Assembly (NCBI GenBank): GCA_018241165.1
Contig: JAFEEK010000501.1
Location: 1-10,633, forward strand
DNA length: 10,633 nt
Direction: 5' to 3'
From: Pseudomonadota bacterium
GTDB lineage: Bacteria > Pseudomonadota > Gammaproteobacteria > Xanthomonadales > Rhodanobacteraceae
The position numbers were made by a program, and so were the translations under genes. This document shows, one piece after another, positions 5,967-10,633 of this stretch (within the stretch, counting starts at the first letter, position 1; the number at the start of each line of letters is the position of its first letter). The notes below the pieces were generated by a model that saw only the letters and a program-made list of their open reading frames with translations, made no database searches and was not told where the DNA came from.

Positions 5967-5995
5967 TAGACAGCGCGACGCGCGCCCGGTATCAT
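5967..5995 (+). promoter_or_regulatory. Promoter of the tRNA-Leu gene
   Basis: TAGACA (5967-5972) and TATCAT (5990-5995) are separated by 17 nt, with the mature tRNA starting 32 nt after the -10. The bases after the -10 are GC-rich (tcgcggccc), a discriminator type linked to stringent control of stable RNA. The -35 lies 9 bp from the divergent rnr -10 element, so the two promoters must overlap in polymerase footprint. Confidence 0.55.
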
Positions 5996-6027
5996 TCGCG
6001 GCCCTGTGCAAGCAGGCTCGCGCACCT

Positions 6028-6112
<85 letters not shown>

Positions 6113-6120
6113 ATGAAATG

Positions 6121-6149
6121 AAAAAGGCCCGCATTGCGCGGGCCTTTTT
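6121..6149. terminator. Rho-independent terminator, probably bidirectional
   Basis: A 12-bp perfect stem, aaaaaggcccgc (6121-6132) with gcgggccttttt (6138-6149), closes a 5-nt loop. It ends in a T-run after the tRNA-Leu gene on the plus strand. On the minus strand it also has a T-run and lies 21 bp past the stop codon of the subtilase gene, so one hairpin should end both transcripts. Confidence 0.9.
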
Positions 6150-6169
6150 GTTTGCGTCGTCAAGCGCCA

Positions 6170-9100
6170 TCACTCGTTCGGCGGCACCTCGTCGAAACCA
6201 TCGGCGAACAGCACGGCAGGATCGCTGTCCGTGGCCGTGTTGTCGGCCGGATTGGCGTCGATCTGGCCCAGCGGCGGCACTACCCCCGCGGTGAAGTCGA
6301 TCATCTGTTCGACGTTGTCGACATCAGCCGCAATCACGAACGTGGCCGATTCGCCCGCGCCGAGACTAACGGTCGTATCCAGCGCACCGCTGCCGCTCGC
6401 GCTCGCGCACGATCCGCTACCGGTGGCCGTGCACGTCCACGCGCTGAAACCGGTAATCCCGGTCGGTACCGGAACGAGCACGCGTGCATTGGCCGTTGGC
6501 GTCGTGCCGGTATTGGTCACGACCACCGTGTAGTTTGCGCTCTGGCCTTCCTGCACGTTGACGCGCTGGTTGCGTACCGTGACAGCCAGATCAACGCCGG
6601 TCGGAGGTGTGCTGGCACACGACGGGTTGCTGCTGGTCAACTGCACATCATCGAACCAGTAGCCGGTCTTGGCGGTGGTGCTGTCCGTACCGACGCGCCA
6701 GCGGAACTGCACGTTCTGCCCGGAAACCGCTGATGGCAGAAGGACGTCCACATCCTGATAGGCGCCACTGTTGCCCGACCACGCCTGTCGGCCGCCCAGG
6801 GGGTTGCTGAAGCTCGACGAGACCTTGCGATTGTAGGCGCCGGTCACGAACGTACCGCCTGCGGCCACGATGTCGTTGAACGTGGTGCCGCCATCCAGGC
6901 TGACTTCGAGGACCGCGCCGTCCCATGCCGTGGTCGTGCTGGTGCTGGCTTCCAGATCGTAGTTCTGGCGGAACTTGAGGTGGGTCTCGACTGCGACCGG
7001 AACGGCGATGACGGGCGTCGTCAACTTCTTGTCGCTGACTTTGTTCGGGTCGTCGGTAAAGGCAGCATTGGGTGTGGAATTGGGCGTGGTCGTGGTGGTT
7101 ACCCACGGATTACCCACTCCAGTGTTGACATTCACCCAGCCCGACGGCAGTGCCGGTGCGGTCACGCCATCGAAGTTCTCGATCGCCGTCGTGGTCGTCG
7201 CGGTGCCGCCCACGGTGAGGTTCTTCACCACTGTACCCAACGGATTTCCCGCATCGCTGAGGTTCCAGGTCAGCACCAGCGGCGCGCCGCAGGTCAGGCC
7301 GGGATCGACAAGGAACGGGAAGTTGCGCACGGCCGATGCGCCGCCCGCCGTCAATACGCCGTAGTCGCGCGGCAGATCCGTCTGCACGACGCCGCCCGTG
7401 GGTTGCAGTTCGGCCACGACATCGGTCGTATCGCCCGTGCCCACGTTGTGCAACGACAGATCGTAAGCGACCAGCTCGCCCGGATCCGGCAAACCATTCG
7501 TCGGCGTACCGTTCTCGGACGTCTGGGCCAAACCGTCGGCAGCCACGAATGGCGTCAGTACGGTCTGCAGGTTGTAGCCGACCAGGGCGAAATCCTGATC
7601 CAGCGCCGAGGCATTGCCCGGCACGCCGTCGCCGGCGATATTCGCCGCGGTCACGGTGATCGCAACCAAGGTTCCAACCGGAAGACCGGCCGGCAGGAAG
7701 ACGCTTTCAAGGTTGTTGCTCGGATCGGCACTGCCGCCGGTGATGGAATTTGCTCCGCTGAAGACGTTGCCCTTGTACTCCGAGCCGTTGACGCTGACCT
7801 TCAAGTCCAGATTGTTGACCCATGCCGCGCCGCTGGTCGGGCCGAACTGGTCGGTCCAGGCCAGGCTGATGCGCAGGGGCTGCGCCGCGTCGACCACCGT
7901 ACCGGTGAAGACCTGCATCTGGCCGGTCGCGGTGAACAACCTTGCGCCTTCCTCATCGCTGAGGATGCGCGACACGTTGTCGAAGGAGCGATCCAGGTCC
8001 ATCAGCCCAAGGCCCTGGTTGTTGGATGGCAAGGTATCGTTCGCACCAGTGCCACTCATGTAGTGCGCAGCATTGGTCAGGAACGCCTTCGTCATTGCCG
8101 GCGATGGCGCCGCGATGGCGTGATTGATGAACCATTGCCGCACCAGTGCGGCTGCGCCGGCAACGGCCGGGGTGGAATGGCTGGTGCCGCTGGATGCGGT
8201 GTACCACTGCTGGCCGCCGGTCGGGAAGAAGTTCGACGCTCCTGGTCCCGCGCAAACGCCCGTGGCATCGAATGTCGGCGAAGCTGTGCCGTTGGCCGAA
8301 ACCGCAGGATCGAGCAGGCTCTGTTGCCAGACACCGCCGGTGACATGCGTGCCCGGCGCCATGATGTCGGGCTTCTTGCGACCATCGGAAGCCGGGCCGC
8401 GCGAGGAAAACGCGACGATGTCGTTGGCGCTGTCCGCTTCGACGTCGGTCGTGCCGCATTGATCGGCGGCGCCGAACGCCTGCACGTTTTCCGACGCGCC
8501 GACCGTGATCACGTTCTTCGCCGTGCCCGGAGTACCGACGGTACCGGCACCAGAACCCGCGTTGCCAGCCGCAAAGACCACCACCATTTCCTGATTGCCG
8601 GCGGTTCCGCTCTGGGCGTCGCGCACCAGCTTGTCGAAGGTTTGCGCATCGCTGTTGTAACTCGACGACGAAGCGCCCCAGGAATTGCTGCTGATGCGCG
8701 ATCCGTCCGTGTAGGACTGGTTTTCCAGCGTCGACAGATTCGGATTGGTATACGTGCCTGGATCGAAAATCACGGACGACCCGATCTTCACGAATGGCGC
8801 CACGCCAAGATCGTAGTGAAAGCCCGACCCATCCGCGTGCGGGGCAGCATCGAACGGCGAGGCCGTGCCGACATATCCGCCGATGATGTGCGAGTTCAGC
8901 GTGCCGTGTCCATCCTGTCCGGCCAGCGTGCTGCCCGAGTTCGGCGTGCCGACGAGGCGGTTGTAGACGATACGGCTCGGGCCGTTGTACACGCCGCCCA
9001 CGCGCAGGGCGAAATGGTTCGGCGTGGCGGTGCCGTTGTCGATGCCGGAATCGGACAGGTTCACGCGGAAATTGCTGGTGTCGAATTGCGCCTGCGTGAA

Positions 9101-10063
9101 GCCATGATCGGCCAACCATTGCAGGTGGCTGCCGGCGACCGGATTGTTGCCGGAAATCTGCCCGGTGATGATGCGATCCTGGCGTTCGTCCATCTTGCGC
9201 GGCGTGGCGTAGGACTGGATCGACACCACGTCCGGACGCGCCGCCAGCGCCGGCATCTGTCCGGCCTGCTGTTCCACCACGAGGTTGCGGTACTGCCCGA
9301 TCGCGAAATCCTGGACGATGCGCGCGTCGCCCAGCGATGCGATGGTTTCGGCGTTGACGGCAGCGTCTGCATACAGCTGCAGGGAAATCAAACCGCCGGT
9401 TTCGTTGACGCGCAAAGCGCCCGGATCCACGCGCTCGGCTTCGGCATAGGGCGCCGCGTACTGGACCACATTCGCCGTCAGGCGCGATGCCAGCGTGGTA
9501 CCAAGCTGCTGCAGGGTTTCGGTCTTGCCGTAGACCAGATAGGCGTTTTCCGGAATCGGCGTAACGATGTCCACGCCGCTGCGCGACAAGGCAGCGTACC
9601 ATTCCGGGCGAATCGGGCCGCTGAACTGCACCAGCGCCATGCCGGTTCCGCCGGGCTTGCCGTAACTGCGCTGGGTACGTTGTTTTGCCACCGGCGCGGT
9701 GGTGTCCAGCGCGCCACTGTTGAGCAGGATCAGGTTCATGCGGTCGGCGAGTACGGCGCCGGACAGCGTTTGTACGGAATTTCCTGTCGCCATCCGGACC
9801 AGGCTGAACGTTTCGTAGTCCACCGCTTTGCCCGGCGTCGCCGCGCGGCGATACTTCGAATCGCGTGGCACGATGAATTTGTGTTCGTCGCCGGCGCTGC
9901 GATAGGTGTCCAGTTGCAGATCGAGCAAGGACGGCAACTGCTGGCTCGCACCCTTGGTATCGGCCGGTCGCGCCGGCTGCGCCAGCGGGTTGCCGGCACG
10001 CAAATCGCTCGCGCCAAATACCAGCGCGGCCGCAATCGCGGCCGACAGAATCTTCGTTTTCAT
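6170..10063 (-). CDS. Secreted multidomain S8 family serine peptidase (KP-43-like subtilase)
   Basis: The 1297-residue product has a signal peptide (MKTKILSAAIAAALVFGAS..RA, cut near 23) and a long N-terminal region to about 300 that includes MALVQFSGPIRPEW (142-155), as in KP-43-type pro-regions. The catalytic core has D338 (NLSDSGID), H386 (DGHGT), oxyanion N501 (FAAGNAG) and S628 (GTSHSTPA). A KP-43-like beta domain follows (about 715-832, LAWTD..WVNNLDLKV). Then come a beta-sandwich-like domain (about 845-952), a jelly-roll/MAM-like domain (about 960-1143, IENFDG..YWFDDVQL) and a DUF11 repeat (about 1157-1283, VVVTNTG..NPADNTA). The C-terminus is LFADGFDEVPPNE, resembling the ADGFE/D tail of many secreted xanthomonad proteins. 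It should be exported by Sec, then probably type II secretion, and degrade external protein; the natural substrate is unknown. GGGG lies 5 nt before the ATG. It is probably monocistronic. Confidence 0.92.
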   Translation of the reverse strand: MKTKILSAAIAAALVFGASDLRAGNPLAQPARPADTKGASQQLPSLLDLQLDTYRSAGDEHKFIVPRDSKYRRAATPGKAVDYETFSLVRMATGNSVQTLSGAVLADRMNLILLNSGALDTTAPVAKQRTQRSYGKPGGTGMALVQFSGPIRPEWYAALSRSGVDIVTPIPENAYLVYGKTETLQQLGTTLASRLTANVVQYAAPYAEAERVDPGALRVNETGGLISLQLYADAAVNAETIASLGDARIVQDFAIGQYRNLVVEQQAGQMPALAARPDVVSIQSYATPRKMDERQDRIITGQISGNNPVAGSHLQWLADHGFTQAQFDTSNFRVNLSDSGIDNGTATPNHFALRVGGVYNGPSRIVYNRLVGTPNSGSTLAGQDGHGTLNSHIIGGYVGTASPFDAAPHADGSGFHYDLGVAPFVKIGSSVIFDPGTYTNPNLSTLENQSYTDGSRISSNSWGASSSSYNSDAQTFDKLVRDAQSGTAGNQEMVVVFAAGNAGSGAGTVGTPGTAKNVITVGASENVQAFGAADQCGTTDVEADSANDIVAFSSRGPASDGRKKPDIMAPGTHVTGGVWQQSLLDPAVSANGTASPTFDATGVCAGPGASNFFPTGGQQWYTASSGTSHSTPAVAGAAALVRQWFINHAIAAPSPAMTKAFLTNAAHYMSGTGANDTLPSNNQGLGLMDLDRSFDNVSRILSDEEGARLFTATGQMQVFTGTVVDAAQPLRISLAWTDQFGPTSGAAWVNNLDLKVSVNGSEYKGNVFSGANSITGGSADPSNNLESVFLPAGLPVGTLVAITVTAANIAGDGVPGNASALDQDFALVGYNLQTVLTPFVAADGLAQTSENGTPTNGLPDPGELVAYDLSLHNVGTGDTTDVVAELQPTGGVVQTDLPRDYGVLTAGGASAVRNFPFLVDPGLTCGAPLVLTWNLSDAGNPLGTVVKNLTVGGTATTTTAIENFDGVTAPALPSGWVNVNTGVGNPWVTTTTTPNSTPNAAFTDDPNKVSDKKLTTPVIAVPVAVETHLKFRQNYDLEASTSTTTAWDGAVLEVSLDGGTTFNDIVAAGGTFVTGAYNRKVSSSFSNPLGGRQAWSGNSGAYQDVDVLLPSAVSGQNVQFRWRVGTDSTTAKTGYWFDDVQLTSSNPSCASTPPTGVDLAVTVRNQRVNVQEGQSANYTVVVTNTGTTPTANARVLVPVPTGITGFSAWTCTATGSGSCASASGSGALDTTVSLGAGESATFVIAADVDNVEQMIDFTAGVVPPLGQIDANPADNTATDSDPAVLFADGFDEVPPNE

Positions 10064-10163
10064 TGGAACCCCAGATTGTGATTGCGCCAGCGTGTGCGCT
10101 CCGAGCGCAACGCCGGCACGGCTTCAGTTGCAGGACATTCCCATGCCTGTAATCCCCGAAGCA

Positions 10164-10193
10164 ATTATGGCTGCATGCCAGTCACAACCGCAA
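10164..10193 (-). promoter_or_regulatory. Possible promoter of the subtilase gene
   Basis: On the minus strand TTGCGG (10193-10188) and CATAAT (10169-10164) are separated by 18 nt in the 148-bp gap upstream of the subtilase. The leader would be close to 95 nt. The match is moderate. Nothing else is recognised in this gap. Confidence 0.3.
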
Positions 10194-10211
10194 GGGCGAT
10201 GCTGCCCGATG

Positions 10212-10633
10212 CTAGGGCAAATCCTTGCCCTCCGGCGCATCGAGCAGTTGCACCTGATCTGCTGCAGGCACGCGGATTTGTGCTCTTCCGCCAGACTTGA
10301 GCGCGGCATTCAGCGCGGCCAGCTCGCCCTTCTGCACGCTGTCCCAACGCTTGAGCGCGCGATCGAGTCTTGCGTTGGCGGATGCCGCAACCTCGCGCTG
10401 CGGTTGCGTCGGCGCACGATCGGATCCTTCCAGATCGCCGGCGATGGCAGAAAGCACGCCGCCGATGTCGCCGAGGTTCTCGCTGTCGGCGCCCTCACCC
10501 GACTGCAGCGGCGCGACCGCCGACTTGTACTTCGCGAGCGTGGCGGCAACGGATTTGTCGTTCGCTGTATCGCCGAGTTTTTCGATTTGTTCGTTCGCAG
10601 CGCGGATTTGCCCATAGCCGACAAAATCGCGGT
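10212..10633 (-). CDS. C-terminal part of a possible secreted BNR/VPS10-repeat (glycosyl hydrolase-like) protein, 5' truncated
   Basis: The frame is open from the window edge to the TAG at 10214-10212 and gives about 139 residues; the ATG at 10457 is internal. The visible part is polar and largely helical (IRAANEQIEKLG.., NLGDIGGVLSAIAGDLEGSD, ARLDRALKRWDSVQ..LAALNAALK) and ends in a short acidic tail. The pattern of a helical pair with alanine- and leucine-rich turns, an APT segment, then LxxxLxRW and LxALNxxL resembles, from memory, the C-terminal helical region of large bacterial WD40/YVTN/BNR-type proteins often named glycosyl hydrolase or sortilin-like. No repeat or catalytic part lies in the window, so the family call is tentative. 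The gene runs the same way as the subtilase, with a 148-bp gap and a separate promoter candidate, so a shared operon is doubtful. Confidence 0.5.
   Translation of the reverse strand, partial: RDFVGYGQIRAANEQIEKLGDTANDKSVAATLAKYKSAVAPLQSGEGADSENLGDIGGVLSAIAGDLEGSDRAPTQPQREVAASANARLDRALKRWDSVQKGELAALNAALKSGGRAQIRVPAADQVQLLDAPEGKDLP
10214..10231. repeat. Small hairpin at the stop codon of the right-edge gene
   Basis: agggcaa (10214-10220) pairs perfectly with ttgccct (10225-10231) around a 4-nt loop. It spans the last codons and touches the TAG of the truncated gene. There is no T-run, so it is a weak terminator candidate at best. Confidence 0.4.

Noticed and set aside
6980..10081. A 1033-codon open frame on the plus strand opposite the subtilase gene
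   Set aside because: The minus-strand frame encodes a complete subtilase with a signal peptide, catalytic triad and accessory domains. The plus-strand translation is Arg/His/Gly/Ala-rich without recognisable motifs, as expected from the antisense of a GC-rich gene.

Overview
The window is GC-rich, gene-dense chromosomal DNA. It looks like a gammaproteobacterium of the Xanthomonadales/Lysobacterales, probably Rhodanobacteraceae-like. The evidence is the FmdB variant with a widened Cys-x2-Cys start, the rnr-rlmB-CBU_0592 order, a secreted subtilase ending in the ADGFD-type tail common in that order, and two intergenic inverted-repeat families widespread in proteobacteria. The taxonomic placement is inference from recalled families, not a search.

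Layout. Plus strand, left part: the C-terminal end of a probable M14 zinc carboxypeptidase (1-332), ribonuclease T (rnt, 379-1011), a small FmdB-type zinc-ribbon protein (1015-1296) and an O-acetylserine sulfhydrylase (cysK type, 1439-2389). A hairpin-rich repeat (2400-2486) separates cysK from a convergent minus-strand group. In transcription order that group is rnr (RNase R, 5942-3591), rlmB (23S rRNA G2251 2'-O-methyltransferase, 3483-2737) and a small CBU_0592-like membrane protein (2740-2489). A second, four-hairpin repeat (3531-3639) lies between rnr and rlmB and supplies the last residues and stop codon of RNase R. A plus-strand tRNA-Leu(CAG) gene (6028-6112) is divergent from rnr and is followed by a terminator that should work in both directions. 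The right part is one large minus-strand gene for a secreted, multidomain subtilase (10063-6170). Upstream of it is the C-terminus of another minus-strand gene, possibly a secreted BNR/VPS10-type repeat protein (10633-10212).

Functional themes are RNA maturation and decay (RNase T, RNase R, RlmB, tRNA-Leu), cysteine synthesis, and extracellular proteolysis (M14 end, S8 subtilase).

No new defence, mobile or biosynthetic system is visible. The most interesting points are regulatory or evolutionary. Both rnt and rnr have a -10-like hexamer exactly 6 nt before the ATG and no Shine-Dalgarno sequence, which predicts leaderless mRNAs. An 11-bp perfect dyad covers the rnt promoter and start codon. 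An intergenic repeat has been absorbed into the RNase R reading frame in place of the usual Lys-rich tail.
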